A stretch of DNA of 64,000 bases from assembly GCA_934555855.1 (NCBI GenBank), contig CAKTFL010000001.1, positions 17,072 to 81,071 on the forward strand, in the 5' to 3' direction. This document shows, one piece after another, positions 1 through 9,594 of this stretch (positions are counted from its first letter, which is position 1; each line of letters starts with the position of its first letter). Below the pieces are notes generated by a model that saw nothing but the letters and a program-made list of their open reading frames with translations, did not search any database and was not told the origin of the DNA. Origin of the DNA: an uncultured Sphingomonas sp. (GTDB taxonomy: Bacteria > Pseudomonadota > Alphaproteobacteria > Sphingomonadales > Sphingomonadaceae). The position numbers were made by a program, and so were the translations under genes.

Positions 1-560
1 CGATCATCAGCGGCGGCACGTCTCTAGCCGCGATGACGGCGTCGAGCTCGCGAGCGACACGTGCGCCCTGACAGCGAGGTGTCGACCACCAACGCCAGGC
101 ACTCGCGCGTGAAGTCGTCGACCACCGCCAGGATGCGGATGCGCCGGCCGCTGATCAGCGTGTTGCTGACGAAGTCGAGGCTCCAGCGCTGGTTCGGTCC
201 CTGCTGCAGCGTCATCGGCGCTCGGGTGCCCATGGCTCGCTTGCGGCCACGTCGGCGCCTGACCCGAAGGTTCTCCTCGCGGTAAAGCCGCAGCAGCTTC
301 TTGTGGTTCATGACCAGCCCCTCGCGGGCCAGCATGATCCCCAGCCGCCGGTAGCCGAAGCGGCGCCGTTCGGCTGCGATCTCGCGCAGCCGCGACCGCA
401 GGTCGCCATCATCACTACGCCGGGGCGCGTAGCGCACCGACTTCCTGTCCACGCCGAAGATGGTACATGCCCGACGCTCGCTGATGCCGAACAACTGCCG
501 AGCATGCTCGACAGCCTTCCGCTGAGCGGCGGGCTTCACCAGTTTTTCCCCGCCACCTCC
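1..560 (-). pseudogene. IS3-family transposase OrfB (DDE integrase), frameshifted and partial
   Basis: The minus-strand frame entered after the slippery run encodes a typical OrfB: an HTH_21 segment (FGISERRACTIFGV, FGYRRLGIMLAREG) and the start of the rve integrase core with the first catalytic Asp in RWSLDFV and the conserved VVDDFTRECL. The frame ends at 24 in a tail unlike the family. Moving one base forward at about 65-68 restores the expected ARVARELDAVIAARDVPPL, which runs off the window start. So there is a single-base frameshift inside the catalytic domain, and the second D and the E lie outside the window. Either the element is dead or there is a sequencing error. Confidence 0.75.
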
Positions 561-802
561 TTCAACACGGGGTTGTCGAGCATGGCGTCGGCCAGCAGTC
601 GTTTGAGCCGACCGTTCTCCTCCTCGAGCACCTTCAGCTTGCGCGCCTGCGACACGTCCATGCCGCCGTACTTCGCCTTCCACGCGTACAGCGTCGCGCT
701 GCTGATACCGTGCTTGCGACACACATCGGCGGTCTTCATCCCGCCCTCCTGCTCGCGCAGCACCGCGATGATCTGCTCCTCACTGAACCTGGTCTTCTTC
801 AC
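536..802 (-). CDS. IS3-family transposase OrfA (HTH protein)
   Basis: An 88-residue protein with the standard IS3 OrfA opening (KKTRFSEEQIIAVLREQEGG), a helix-turn-helix at about residues 20-50 (TADVCRKHGISSATLYAWK) and a leucine-rich coiled-coil tail at about 55-80 (LKVLEEENGRLKRLL). OrfA binds the terminal repeats and, by -1 frameshifting, supplies the N-terminus of the OrfAB transposase. A run of five A on the coding strand (T-run at 543-547) just before the stop is a plausible slippery site. ATG start at 802. It appears intact. Confidence 0.85.
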   Translation of the reverse strand: MKKTRFSEEQIIAVLREQEGGMKTADVCRKHGISSATLYAWKAKYGGMDVSQARKLKVLEEENGRLKRLLADAMLDNPVLKEVAGKNW

Positions 803-991
803 GTCCGTCTCCTCACGAAGCCGGACTCTAGCTCAAACTGGCAGAGGTTCAGGGGAGCACGTCAGCTCCCGCGCGGCCACCGTGAATCTATGTCCGAATA
901 ATGCACAGGGGCCGTTCTGGCCTCTAGATGTTTGGACCGGCACCGGATCCACAAGCCTTCCTGGCGTGGCTCCAGCCGGCCTGTTTCATGC

Positions 992-1960
992 TCAGGCCGA
1001 GGCGCCGTCCGACAAACGGAGTGACGCAGCCCTACTGTCAGCAAGAAAGGCCGCATAGGCGTTGGCCAGCCCGTCCTGCAATGCGATCTTCGCTTGCCAA
1101 CCAAGTGATTGCAGACGCGACGAATCCATCAGCTTGCGCGGGGTGCCATCAGGCTTTTCCCGGTCAAGCTCGATCGCGCCGGCAAAGCCGACTATTTCGC
1201 ACACCAGTTGCGCCGCTTCCAAAATGGTGACGTCGCTGCCGAAGCCGACATTGACATGTTCGTCGCCTGAATATTGCTGGAGCAGGAACACCGACGCGTC
1301 CGCCATGTCGTCGACATGAAGGAACTCGCGTCTGGGCGTGCCGCTGCCCCACAGGGTGATCGCGTCCGCACTCGCTCCCTTCGCCTCATGTGCCTTGCGG
1401 ATCAGTGCGGGCAGCACATGGCTGCCGTTCAGGTCATAATTGTCACCGGGTCCGTACAGGTTGGTCGGCATGGCGGAGATGTAATCGCGGCCGTGCTGGC
1501 GCCGAAACGCCTGGGCAAGCTTGATGCCGGCGATCTTGGCGATCGCATACCATTCGTTAGTCGGCTCAAGCGGGCCGGTCAGCAGCGCATCCTCGGTGAT
1601 CGGCTGAGGCGCGAACTTGGGATAGATGCAGCTCGATCCCAGAAACAGCAGCCGGTCGACCCCAGCTGCATGTGCGCCCCCGATTACGGAAGTTTCGATC
1701 AACAGATTATCGTACAGGAAATCAGCCGGGTAGGACGCATTCGCCAGAATCCCGCCCACCTTTGCCGCAGCAAGCACCACCGCATCGGGCCGATTGTCTA
1801 CCAGCCAGCGCGCCACGGTCGCACCGTCGCGCAGGTCGACCTGTGCGCGGTCGACGGTCAGCACGGTGCAATCCTCGCGCGCCAGGCGCCGCACGATTGC
1901 CGAGCCGACCATGCCGCGGTGCCCCGCGACCCAGATCCGCTTGCCCGCCAGCTGGAACAT
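992..1960 (-). CDS. fcl: GDP-L-fucose synthase
   Basis: A 322-residue extended SDR that makes GDP-L-fucose from GDP-4-keto-6-deoxymannose by epimerising and then reducing it with NADPH in the cytosol. It has the Rossmann glycine motif near the start ([14 protein letters not shown]), the family [17 protein letters not shown] block, the YAIAKIAG (YxxxK) catalytic pair and [11 protein letters not shown]. Length is normal for Fcl/WcaG. The ATG overlaps the gmd stop by one base (TGATG), so the two are translationally coupled and together convert GDP-mannose to GDP-fucose. It is the last gene of the long minus-strand operon before the IS element. Confidence 0.95.
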   Translation of the reverse strand: MFQLAGKRIWVAGHRGMVGSAIVRRLAREDCTVLTVDRAQVDLRDGATVARWLVDNRPDAVVLAAAKVGGILANASYPADFLYDNLLIETSVIGGAHAAGVDRLLFLGSSCIYPKFAPQPITEDALLTGPLEPTNEWYAIAKIAGIKLAQAFRRQHGRDYISAMPTNLYGPGDNYDLNGSHVLPALIRKAHEAKGASADAITLWGSGTPRREFLHVDDMADASVFLLQQYSGDEHVNVGFGSDVTILEAAQLVCEIVGFAGAIELDREKPDGTPRKLMDSSRLQSLGWQAKIALQDGLANAYAAFLADSRAASLRLSDGASA

Positions 1961-3024
1961 CAGGCGCCCTTGCCGATCGGCGCGGTCCGCATTGTCTCCA
2001 GGTCTGCCTGCACCATCTCGCGGGCGAGGTCGCGCGGGGATGTTTCATGGCTCCAGCCGAGCTGGTCGCGCGCCTTGGACGGATCGCCGATCAAGAGTTC
2101 CACCTCCGTGGGGCGGAAATAGCGCGGATCCACCGCGACCCTGAGCTTGCCCGTCTTCTGGCAGTAACCCTTCTCGTCGACACCCTTTCCTTCCCAGCGC
2201 AGGGGAATGCCGACATCGGAAAACGCCCAGTCGACAAACGTACGCACGGGCGTCGTCTCGCCGGTAGCGAGCACGTAATCGTCGGGTTCATCGGCCTGCA
2301 TCATCAGCCACATGCCGCGCACATATTCGCGCGCATGGCCCCAGTCGCGGCGCGCATCGAGGTTGCCGAGGTACAGCATCTCTTGCCGTCCGAGCGAGAT
2401 CGCAGCCGCGGCGCGGGTAATCTTGCGGGTCACAAAGGTTTCGCCGCGCAGCGGGCTTTCGTGGTTGAACAGGATGCCGTTGGACGCGTGCATTCCATAG
2501 GCTTCACGATAGTTGACCACGATCCAGTAGGCGTAGAGCTTCGCCGCGGCATAGGGGCTGCGCGGGTAGAAGGGCGTGGTCTCGCGCTGCGGCACTTCCT
2601 GCACCAGGCCGTACAGCTCGGAGGTCGAGGCCTGGTAGAAGCGGGTGGTCTTTTCCCGCCCCAGGATGCGGATTGCCTCCAGCAGCCTCAGCGTGCCGAT
2701 GCCGTCGGCATTGGCGGTGTATTCGGGCGTTTCGAAACTGACCTGGACATGGCTCTGCGCGGCAAGATTGTAAATCTCGTCCGGCTGCGTTTCCTGCACC
2801 AACCGGATCAGGTTGGTGCTGTCGGTCATGTCGCCGTAATGAAGAGAAAATCGCGGATCGGTGACGTGAGGGTCCTCGTAGATATTCTCGATCCGGCCCG
2901 TGTTGAACGAGGACGAGCGCCGCTTCAGGCCGTGAACGCGATAACCCTTGTCCAGCAGCAGTTGCGCCAGATAGGCGCCGTCCTGGCCGGTGACGCCGGT
3001 AATCAGTGCTGTCTTCTGGGGCAT
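1960..3024 (-). CDS. gmd: GDP-mannose 4,6-dehydratase
   Basis: A 354-residue SDR that converts GDP-D-mannose to GDP-4-dehydro-6-deoxy-D-mannose. Visible are the NADP-binding [16 protein letters not shown] at the N-terminus, the [17 protein letters not shown] signature of Gmd, STSELYG and the [15 protein letters not shown] catalytic stretch. Length matches the family. It is paired with fcl immediately downstream (1-base overlap), so the product is a GDP-fucose donor for the glycosyltransferases upstream. A 132-base gap with no recognisable signal separates it from the beta-helix gene. Confidence 0.96.
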   Translation of the reverse strand: MPQKTALITGVTGQDGAYLAQLLLDKGYRVHGLKRRSSSFNTGRIENIYEDPHVTDPRFSLHYGDMTDSTNLIRLVQETQPDEIYNLAAQSHVQVSFETPEYTANADGIGTLRLLEAIRILGREKTTRFYQASTSELYGLVQEVPQRETTPFYPRSPYAAAKLYAYWIVVNYREAYGMHASNGILFNHESPLRGETFVTRKITRAAAAISLGRQEMLYLGNLDARRDWGHAREYVRGMWLMMQADEPDDYVLATGETTPVRTFVDWAFSDVGIPLRWEGKGVDEKGYCQKTGKLRVAVDPRYFRPTEVELLIGDPSKARDQLGWSHETSPRDLAREMVQADLETMRTAPIGKGA

Positions 3025-3156
3025 CGTTGCTCCGATTCATCATTCCTGTTGACGGGCACGGCATTCTTGCCCCGCTCCGCTGCGGCTCGCATCGTGCGTT
3101 AGTGCCAAGGCTTGGGACAGTAAACGGGGTGTGCGGCCGGCATGGGTTCGCATGGC

Positions 3157-4722
3157 CTATCCCGCGTGGCCTCGTCGGGGAGGGACTGGTTCAGTCAGCG
3201 ATTGACCCCGGCCACGGCGCCCATTGCCATAGGCGATCGATCCGCGTGCTGGCGCCGCCTGAAAAAACCAGAGATTGTCGCGGTGTATGTCGTAGCTGGT
3301 GCATTCCATCTGATTGAACCGGACAATGCAGCCGCGCGTGTCGTTGAACGCAATGATCATTGCCTGGGGCGGCGCGTTTCCATTGGACATGAACCGGTTC
3401 TTCTCGATCACCGCAAGCCGGGCATTGTCGAGCTGGATCAGCTGACCAGTACCGACGCCGTTGAAGACATTGTCATGAATGTGGACGTTTGCCCCTTTGA
3501 TGACCGCAACACCCGTGCTGCTGAACCGGTTATTCGCAACCTCGGCACCGTCAACGGCCTGAAGGAAGAGCGGGCTTGGGGGAGGCTTTCCTTCTGTCCG
3601 GTTTTGCAAAATCCGGCATCCGCTAACTACGCGGGAATTGGACGCGGTGACCAGCGGCCCGATCGCGTCCTCAAACACGTTGTCGGCAACGGTCGTCCGG
3701 TCGCCGCCGACAATCTCGACATTGGGTCCCTGGCACCCGATGAAGCGGTTCCGGCTGATCAGGCAGTCCGTGCCCCAGCCGCTCAGCGATACGCCCATCC
3801 CGGCGATGGCAGGCGCTTTCCACACCGTGCAGCCGCGCACGATGATGTTGCGATAACCGTATAACTTCCGCTTGTCGTCACCTGCCCGGTGGTTCTGAAG
3901 CTCGACTCCCATTCGGCCGGGGGCAAGCCAGCAATCCTCGATCAGCAAGCCATCCAGGCCGATCACGCCGTCCGATCCGACCGGGCTGTTGTCCATCACG
4001 AAACTGACGCAATTGTTGTGACATTCGGCTTGATCCCGCATGGTAATCTTCAGCCGGATCAGCCGAATATCCCGCAGGTTGGCGTGGAACGACTGGATCG
4101 CTGCACTGCTTGTCCTTGTCTGCTCGATCCACAGGTCCCTGATCTCCAGGCGGGACAGGGTCGGCAGCATGAATGCCGTATCGGACGTGACGAGCCGCGT
4201 CCTCCACCCCTGGCCTGTGATCATGATTCCGTCTCGGGCCGGGATGCCCAAGGCACCGGTTCCCGTCAGATCGATGTCCCCAGCGGGCAAGATCATGGAT
4301 TTACTCAACTCGAGCGCATCCGTGATCGCCTGCCGGTTTGCCGGGGCAAAGCTCCGGCCCAGGCCCGTCCTCAGTCCCAGCGATCGCGGATCAACAACGG
4401 CACCGATCCGAAGGCGAAAGAACCTGCCGTCAGCAGCCGCGAACGCGCTTGATCGGTGTTGGCGGATATAGCCGTCGTCAAGCGTATCGTCCTGGATATA
4501 TTCTGCCGCACCCTCCCCCGACGCGTAATAGCCTTGTGTGCGGACAAGCTTGGTCCCGGGCGGAATGACGGGAGCAGCGATGTCAGCGAACAAGCTGATC
4601 GAGGCAAGCTTGTGGTCATGATCCGCAGCGCGGGCGCAGTTGTCTAGGACGGCTATCGTCGCAGCCGCTGCCGTTGCTATCAACTGGCGCCGGGTCACGC
4701 CCGGTCTCTGATCGACCATCAT
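3157..4722 (-). CDS. Tat-exported right-handed beta-helix protein (pectate-lyase-like fold)
   Basis: About 521 residues. The start is taken at the ATG whose ATGA overlaps the stop of the wzy-like gene. A longer in-frame start at 4779 would lie inside that gene. The N-terminus (TRRQLIATAAAATIAVL, ending near CARAADHD) is a twin-arginine signal peptide. The body has repeated short blocks such as NRFIGCQGPNVEIVGGDRTT, NVFEDAIGPLV, NRFSSTGVAVIKGANVHIH and NVFNGVGTGQLIQL, the N/D-rich ladder of a parallel beta-helix (Pectate_lyase_3/NosD-like). Such proteins in EPS clusters are usually periplasmic polysaccharide lyases, hydrolases or epimerases. I see no catalytic signature that decides which. Its place inside the Wzx/Wzy operon suggests it acts on that polymer. 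Confidence 0.8.
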   Translation of the reverse strand: MMVDQRPGVTRRQLIATAAAATIAVLDNCARAADHDHKLASISLFADIAAPVIPPGTKLVRTQGYYASGEGAAEYIQDDTLDDGYIRQHRSSAFAAADGRFFRLRIGAVVDPRSLGLRTGLGRSFAPANRQAITDALELSKSMILPAGDIDLTGTGALGIPARDGIMITGQGWRTRLVTSDTAFMLPTLSRLEIRDLWIEQTRTSSAAIQSFHANLRDIRLIRLKITMRDQAECHNNCVSFVMDNSPVGSDGVIGLDGLLIEDCWLAPGRMGVELQNHRAGDDKRKLYGYRNIIVRGCTVWKAPAIAGMGVSLSGWGTDCLISRNRFIGCQGPNVEIVGGDRTTVADNVFEDAIGPLVTASNSRVVSGCRILQNRTEGKPPPSPLFLQAVDGAEVANNRFSSTGVAVIKGANVHIHDNVFNGVGTGQLIQLDNARLAVIEKNRFMSNGNAPPQAMIIAFNDTRGCIVRFNQMECTSYDIHRDNLWFFQAAPARGSIAYGNGRRGRGQSLTEPVPPRRGHAG

Positions 4723-5999
4723 TGCTGTTCGGTACGCGCCACAGGCAGTCGCGAGCGCGTAGCGCGATACACCAACCAACCCAGCAGAAAAGAAGACCCG
4801 AAAAAGAAGTTAAAGCTTACGAGGCCTACATTAACCAGCAGAACCGTTCCGGTCAGGCAAAGTACCCAGCAATCAAAAATGTCGACAGCAGGTGACCGCA
4901 AAACCGACCGGGACAGCTTTGCACAAAAGTAGGCAAGGCATCCGAAGCCGAGCACGCCCATGCGGTAAAGAGCATCAATGAAGGCGTTGTGCGATCCAAC
5001 CAGGATAAAGCCTGGGCTATCGATATCCTGCAGAGTCACATCCGCTGCCCTGAGGTCATATATAGGTCTGATAGTTTCCGTTCCGAATCCAACGCCGATC
5101 CCGTGGCTTTCAAGGAAACGTTGTACGGCATCATGCCAGAAGAACAGCCGGATGCCGGTATTTGGATCCATTATCCAGATCTCATCAGCGAACGGCCATG
5201 TCACAGCTATTGCGCCGATCAGGGCTAGAAGAAAGCCAATTGCGATCGGCCTTTTTAGCGAAGGAGCAGTAACAAGCGCGAGCAATGGTAATAGTGCTAG
5301 GCGAGACTGGGCTGATCCAGCCGTCAGGATCAGGCAAATCGCGATGAAGATACTCATTGGTTGCGACGAACGAGGCGATTGCAGGCACCAACGGACGAAG
5401 ATGAATGCGAGAAAAGTCTCCGCATTCACGAACTGGCTCAGCCCGGTACTGGATTCGCTGAAATCCGGATTTGCCGCTGCGTCCGGGTCCATCATGAAAA
5501 TTCCCAGCAGGCGGGAGAACACGGCCAGCAGGAAGACAAGCTGTTCAAGGCGCAGGAACCAAGGCCGGCCTTCGGCAACCCCTTCGTGGTAGAAGGCGAA
5601 GCTTGCCACGGCAAAAGCGAGAAACAGGCCGTAGGCGCATTGCTGAAATACAGCGCTTGGAGAGAAGAGCAGGGTTAAACGCTGATCAAGAATACCGAAA
5701 TAAGACAATAAGGCGTAAGCCGCCGTAATAACCGCAAAAATCACCAGGGACTGGGCAAGGTAGCGCCGTCCGGCGTGGGTTGCGATGATCGCCAATGGTG
5801 CCAAGGCGAGAGCCAGGCCTGGCGCCCCTAGCGGGCGCGAAATCAGAAACAGGCAAGCCCACATGAACGGCAGCAGCAGCAGCAGGGCCTGAGCGTCGTG
5901 GTTGGCGTCCAAGCGGCGCGATCCGTCAACCGCTGTGGTCATCGTGCGTCCGTCCGCCATGGTGGTCTGCTTCAATGCCATCTGTCTTGCCGAACTCAC
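4719..5999 (-). CDS. Wzy/WaaL-like O-antigen polymerase or ligase
   Basis: A 426-residue integral membrane protein with about ten to twelve hydrophobic segments, poorly conserved as is usual for Wzy. A large periplasmic-type loop carries GIGVGFGTETIRP followed by GSHNAFIDALYRMGVLGF, the glycine/His-Asn pattern of the O-antigen ligase/polymerase (Wzy_C) superfamily. It probably polymerises lipid-linked repeat units flipped by the Wzx-like protein of the same cluster. WaaL-type ligation is the alternative. Several Met codons lie in the first 20 residues, so the start is uncertain. Base composition is lower in GC than its neighbours, as is common for wzy genes. A 212-base gap lies upstream, so it may have its own promoter. 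Confidence 0.82.
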   Translation of the reverse strand: MSSARQMALKQTTMADGRTMTTAVDGSRRLDANHDAQALLLLLPFMWACLFLISRPLGAPGLALALAPLAIIATHAGRRYLAQSLVIFAVITAAYALLSYFGILDQRLTLLFSPSAVFQQCAYGLFLAFAVASFAFYHEGVAEGRPWFLRLEQLVFLLAVFSRLLGIFMMDPDAAANPDFSESSTGLSQFVNAETFLAFIFVRWCLQSPRSSQPMSIFIAICLILTAGSAQSRLALLPLLALVTAPSLKRPIAIGFLLALIGAIAVTWPFADEIWIMDPNTGIRLFFWHDAVQRFLESHGIGVGFGTETIRPIYDLRAADVTLQDIDSPGFILVGSHNAFIDALYRMGVLGFGCLAYFCAKLSRSVLRSPAVDIFDCWVLCLTGTVLLVNVGLVSFNFFFGSSFLLGWLVYRATRSRLPVARTEQQ

Positions 6000-6211
6000 A
6001 CGCTGCGGTCACGTATCGGCCGCGTCCGGTGACGCCTACTCGCCAAATCGCGCGCCTTCAAATCACACAGCCTTGTTCCGGTGTGAGCACTGCGTTGAAT
6101 CACCCGCGATAAATGGTAAAAGCGGCCCTCCGGTCGGCCTTGGCGATGCGATGTTCAGCACCATAAAAATCATCATCTTCTGGTCAGTGCTGATCTTCGG
6201 ATACTGGCGAT

Positions 6212-7390
6212 TCAGGCCGGCTCGTTTTCGCCGGTGAACAGGGCAGGGGCGGCCAGTCGAGCGTAGGCTTCCGCATATTCGCCCGCCATCCGGTCAAGAC
6301 CGAACCTCTCGGTGATCAGCCGTCGCGTCGCGGCATCAAGGAAGCTACCCGGCACCTGAATGGCATCGGCAAGCAACCGCGCCAGTGCCGGCACATCTTC
6401 CACACCTGCCAATCCACCATAATGGTCCGGAAAAATGTCTCGCAGGCCGGGCGCCTGGAAACCGATCACGGGAAGGCCCGCCATGGCCGCTTCTACTGCG
6501 ACCAGGGTCAGCCCCTCAAACCGAGATGGCATGAGCAACGTGTCATAATTGCCGAGCACCGCGGCGAGTCCCGGCGCCGGCGGAATCATGCGAACTGACT
6601 CATCCCCGTGAAAGGCAGCCCTGATCGTCTGCTCGAGCGAACCGGTGCCCATGACGGTCAGTTCGGCCGGCTTGGCAGTCAGAGCTCGTGTTGCTTCCCA
6701 GATTTCGGGAAGCAGGTCCGCACCTTTTTGCTGCTCGAGCCGTCCGGCAAACAGGATCCGGCACGTCGATCCCCTCCGTTCCCCTCCGCCCTGGTCCTGT
6801 GGCGGCCTGACACCGTTCAGGATGATCTCGACGCCACCGGCCGGCGTCGGTGGCAGGCCTGCCGCGGTTCTGAGTTCCACCAGTCCATCGGCAGCCTTGT
6901 CGGAAACGGCTGCCGCGTGACGATCACCCAGACGGCGCTCGACCCAATATCCGATCCGACGCCATTCCGGCCACAGCCGCACATTGTGTACGGTGCGCAG
7001 CACAGGCGTTGCGCGGACCTGCGAAGACACCTGCGATGCCACCGCCCAGCAGGCTTCCGGCAACTCCGTATGCAGATGAACAAGGTCGGGCCTGGTTGAT
7101 CGTACCACGCCCGCCAGCCGAAGACCCGCCTGCAAGAGCCCACCGCGTTTGAACGGCAATGCAGTGCCTTCATGCCGGATCGCGCCGATGGCATCGAGCC
7201 GTGTGACCATGCTGCGTGACACCGGCCCGTCACCAGCCCGCATAACGGCGAACACCGATGGTTCGATCCGGTCGCGAAGCTCCTCGGCAAGCGATATTGC
7301 GACGGATTCCGCGCCGCCCAGATCAAGATGGGTAATGACCTGAAGGACGCGCATGGACTTCACACCATCGATGTCAAGGTGATCTGCCAT
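6212..7390 (-). CDS. Family 4 glycosyltransferase (GT-B fold)
   Basis: About 392 residues. The start is set at ATG 7390, seven bases after the preceding gene and with AAGG five bases upstream. The next Met (7354, MRVLQVITHLDLGGAE) is an alternative. The N-terminal GT-B half begins VLQVITHLDLGGAES, and the C-terminal half has ILFAGRLEQQKGADLL and the donor-site block MPSRFEGLTLVAVEAAMAGLPVIGF (E-x7-E). These are hallmarks of retaining GT4 enzymes that add a sugar from an NDP donor at the cytoplasmic membrane face. It is the only GT4 of the Wzx/Wzy cluster and is likely one step of the repeat unit. Donor and linkage are not predictable. Confidence 0.9.
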   Translation of the reverse strand: MADHLDIDGVKSMRVLQVITHLDLGGAESVAISLAEELRDRIEPSVFAVMRAGDGPVSRSMVTRLDAIGAIRHEGTALPFKRGGLLQAGLRLAGVVRSTRPDLVHLHTELPEACWAVASQVSSQVRATPVLRTVHNVRLWPEWRRIGYWVERRLGDRHAAAVSDKAADGLVELRTAAGLPPTPAGGVEIILNGVRPPQDQGGGERRGSTCRILFAGRLEQQKGADLLPEIWEATRALTAKPAELTVMGTGSLEQTIRAAFHGDESVRMIPPAPGLAAVLGNYDTLLMPSRFEGLTLVAVEAAMAGLPVIGFQAPGLRDIFPDHYGGLAGVEDVPALARLLADAIQVPGSFLDAATRRLITERFGLDRMAGEYAEAYARLAAPALFTGENEPA

Positions 7391-7397
7391 AAGGACC

Positions 7398-8456
7398 TTA
7401 AAAGCCGCCTGATGCGCCGCGTAGCGCCTGCAACCACAGATGGCGACCCGGCTTGTGAGAGATATCAAGCTCCCGATCAATCAGGCCGGGATCGAGACAG
7501 ATCCGCCATGCCCGGTTCAGCTCATCGGCATGATAGCCGATCAGCCATGGCGAAATATGCTTCCACCATGTCGGCAAAACTTTCCCGGCAAGGTCCTGCT
7601 GCATTTGATATTCCGTTCTCAGGAAGCCCAACAGAGTTTCCGGTTTGAGAGACTCATTCTCAGCAATGCGAATAGAAACAAGAATGGTGTGTAGTTGAGC
7701 TAAGCGAAAGTGAGCACAAAACCGCGCGTAGAAGAAGTAGTCGCATGAAGGGTACTCCTCCGCGTAAAAGCCGCCAATATCCCGAAAATGAGAGGTTCTA
7801 GCTAGGAATCCAACCAGATTACCTGCCGGATTTCCCCAGAACATCTGTTTGAGATGAAGGGGACGGATTGAGACATGGCCGAACATCATACGTTCGATCA
7901 CTTTTCGCCCTTTTCGCATCAGGCTGATCGGTTCAGGTGCGGTTTGCGCTACTTGCCGCTGATCTAGGGTTCGCTTGCGGCACACTATCCCGTCAGCCTT
8001 CCCGGCCATCAATAGCGGCAAGATCGTGCTACTGAACTTGGGATCGAGCAGGTCGTCATCGTGTAAAATGGTCAACCACTCACCCCGCGCGTGCGTGACG
8101 CATCGGTTTACGCTGCCATACATGCCGATGTTATTGTCATTGATGAAATAGCGGATCGGCGCTGTAACAAGGTCCGGGGCCGCTGCCATCAAAGCCTCGG
8201 CACCACCCGAATTCGCATCATTGTCGACAATCAGGATTTCGACCGGACCGATGCTTGCTTGGTCCACGGCACTGCGTACGGCCTCGACCAGCAGCGGGAG
8301 GCGCTTGTAGGTGTTGATGCCGATGGTGAGCAGGGGTAGGGCCGGGGCCGTATCCCACACCAGTTGCGCCGACACCTCCTCATTGTCATTCAGAGCGTTG
8401 CGCGTCGACGTAACGCTTGTGGCACTGACAGGCGGTGATTTAGTTTCCAGGCGCAT
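7398..8456 (-). CDS. Family 2 glycosyltransferase, tandem copy 1 (most diverged)
   Basis: 352 residues from the ATG that overlaps the previous stop by one base (TGATG); an upstream in-frame start at 8498 would lie inside the neighbour. GT-A core: LLTIGINTYKRLPLLVEAV, a VEILIVDNDANSGGAE nucleotide-binding strand, and the metal-binding LHDDDLLDPKF. It is clearly a paralogue of the three genes upstream (shared IGMYG..NRC, WLTILHDDDLL, WGNPAGNLVG, YPSCDYFF) but is the most divergent: YGSVNRC replaces the FGNWNRC of the others. It likely adds one residue of the repeat unit. Confidence 0.9.
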   Translation of the reverse strand: MRLETKSPPVSATSVTSTRNALNDNEEVSAQLVWDTAPALPLLTIGINTYKRLPLLVEAVRSAVDQASIGPVEILIVDNDANSGGAEALMAAAPDLVTAPIRYFINDNNIGMYGSVNRCVTHARGEWLTILHDDDLLDPKFSSTILPLLMAGKADGIVCRKRTLDQRQVAQTAPEPISLMRKGRKVIERMMFGHVSIRPLHLKQMFWGNPAGNLVGFLARTSHFRDIGGFYAEEYPSCDYFFYARFCAHFRLAQLHTILVSIRIAENESLKPETLLGFLRTEYQMQQDLAGKVLPTWWKHISPWLIGYHADELNRAWRICLDPGLIDRELDISHKPGRHLWLQALRGASGGF

Positions 8457-9574
8457 CACAAGCCTCCCATCGCACCCGAAACCAGCGCTAGGAGCCATTT
8501 GCGATCCTTGACGATCCGTACGCCTGATACGTCCTGCAGTTCGGCATCATCAATGGAGGCATTGAACATCTGCTTTAGAACCGCACGATGCCGCGCCACG
8601 ATCAGGCCTGAAAAGGCCTTTTCCCACCATTGCGGTACGACAGTGCCGGCCATGGCGCGACGAATATCCTGGTTACGCTCAACAAAGCCGAGCAGCACCT
8701 CCGGCCGGGCCGATTCATTCTCTTCCAGCCGCACCTCGGCCAGGAAGTCGCGTACCTCGACAAAGCATTTCGTCATGGCGAAGCGCAGCATCATCAGGTG
8801 GTCTGCCGAGGGATAATCGTTCGGATCATATCCGCCGAGAGCAATGAGGTCGCTCTTGCGCGCGATCATGCCGACCGTGTTGCCGACCAGCGATCCCCAG
8901 AAGAACTTGTCTGCCGTCAGGCGGCGGTACGGCCGGCCATGGAACCGATATTCGAGCCATGCGCGCCGGAGCAGCCCCTTTCCCGCACCACCGCTTTCCG
9001 CTTGGCTTGCCGGCATCTTTGAGCCGAACATGCGCTTGCGGCAGATCGCGCCATCAATATCCGGATGCGCGTCGAGCACCGCGTACATGCCAGCGCAGAA
9101 ACCGGGCAGTAGCCGGTCGTCGTCGTTGAGTAGCGTGTGCCATGTCCCGCGCCCAAGCTCGATGCAGCGATTCCAGTTTCCGAACATGCCGATATTCTCG
9201 GCATTAACGAAGTAGCGGAACGCAGCGTCCCGCAATGCCGGAATCCTCTCCACGAGCCGTGCCGGCCCATCCGATGCGGGCTCGTTGTCGACCACGATGA
9301 TCTCCACCGGCCGATCGAATTCCTGATCTAGCGCGCTCTGCACTGCCTCACAGAGCAGGTCGAAGCGACGGAAAGTCGGGATCGTGATGCTGATAAGCGG
9401 TTCGGGCGATGATCGACCTTCGAAAGCCAGGGTCGAAGGCACGTGCGACCAGTCAGTAAGGCTGTTGCGTCCCGAAAGCGATACCGACTTCATTTCAAAA
9501 TCCGGACCTGCAGGCGGAGGAAAGTCGGGCAGGGGGCACGGCGTTGTCGGCGGGCCCGCCATCGGCGCACGCAT
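8456..9574 (-). CDS. Family 2 glycosyltransferase, tandem copy 2
   Basis: A GT-A enzyme with ISITIPTFRRFDLLCEAVQSA, EIIVVDNEP, NIGMFGNWNRCIELG and the DxD-type LLNDDDRLLP, followed by FFWGSLVGNTVGMIARKSDL. It is a close paralogue of the two genes upstream. The start is unsure. ATG 9574 keeps tight operon spacing (20 bases after the previous stop), while ATG 9493 gives an N-terminus (SLTDWSHVPSTLAFEG) that aligns with the paralogues. Neither has a strong ribosome-binding site. Substrate unknown. Confidence 0.88.
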   Translation of the reverse strand: MRAPMAGPPTTPCPLPDFPPPAGPDFEMKSVSLSGRNSLTDWSHVPSTLAFEGRSSPEPLISITIPTFRRFDLLCEAVQSALDQEFDRPVEIIVVDNEPASDGPARLVERIPALRDAAFRYFVNAENIGMFGNWNRCIELGRGTWHTLLNDDDRLLPGFCAGMYAVLDAHPDIDGAICRKRMFGSKMPASQAESGGAGKGLLRRAWLEYRFHGRPYRRLTADKFFWGSLVGNTVGMIARKSDLIALGGYDPNDYPSADHLMMLRFAMTKCFVEVRDFLAEVRLEENESARPEVLLGFVERNQDIRRAMAGTVVPQWWEKAFSGLIVARHRAVLKQMFNASIDDAELQDVSGVRIVKDRKWLLALVSGAMGGL

Positions 9575-9594
9575 TGCGGCGTCCCGGTTCGTTA

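Larger units (their letters stand above)
1..864 (-). mobile_element. IS3-family insertion sequence (IS407-like group), cut by window start
   Basis: Two overlapping reading frames on the minus strand give the classic IS3 layout: a small HTH protein (orfA) and a DDE integrase (orfB) one frame back. The sequence read inward from about 864 on the minus strand starts TGACGTGCTCCCCTGAAC, which I take as the likely terminal repeat because IS407-type ends commonly start TGA and are followed by a C-rich stretch. The other end lies outside the window, so neither the terminal repeat match nor a target duplication can be checked. The right boundary is therefore an inference. The element sits directly downstream of the fcl end of the polysaccharide cluster. 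Confidence 0.75.

Noticed and set aside
1672..3102. 476-codon plus-strand open frame
   Set aside because: Antisense to fcl and gmd, both certain.
6117..6150. Possible hairpin terminator after the GT4 gene (GGCC...GGCC near a T-run on the minus strand)
   Set aside because: Only a four-base palindromic stem with a large loop; too weak to call.
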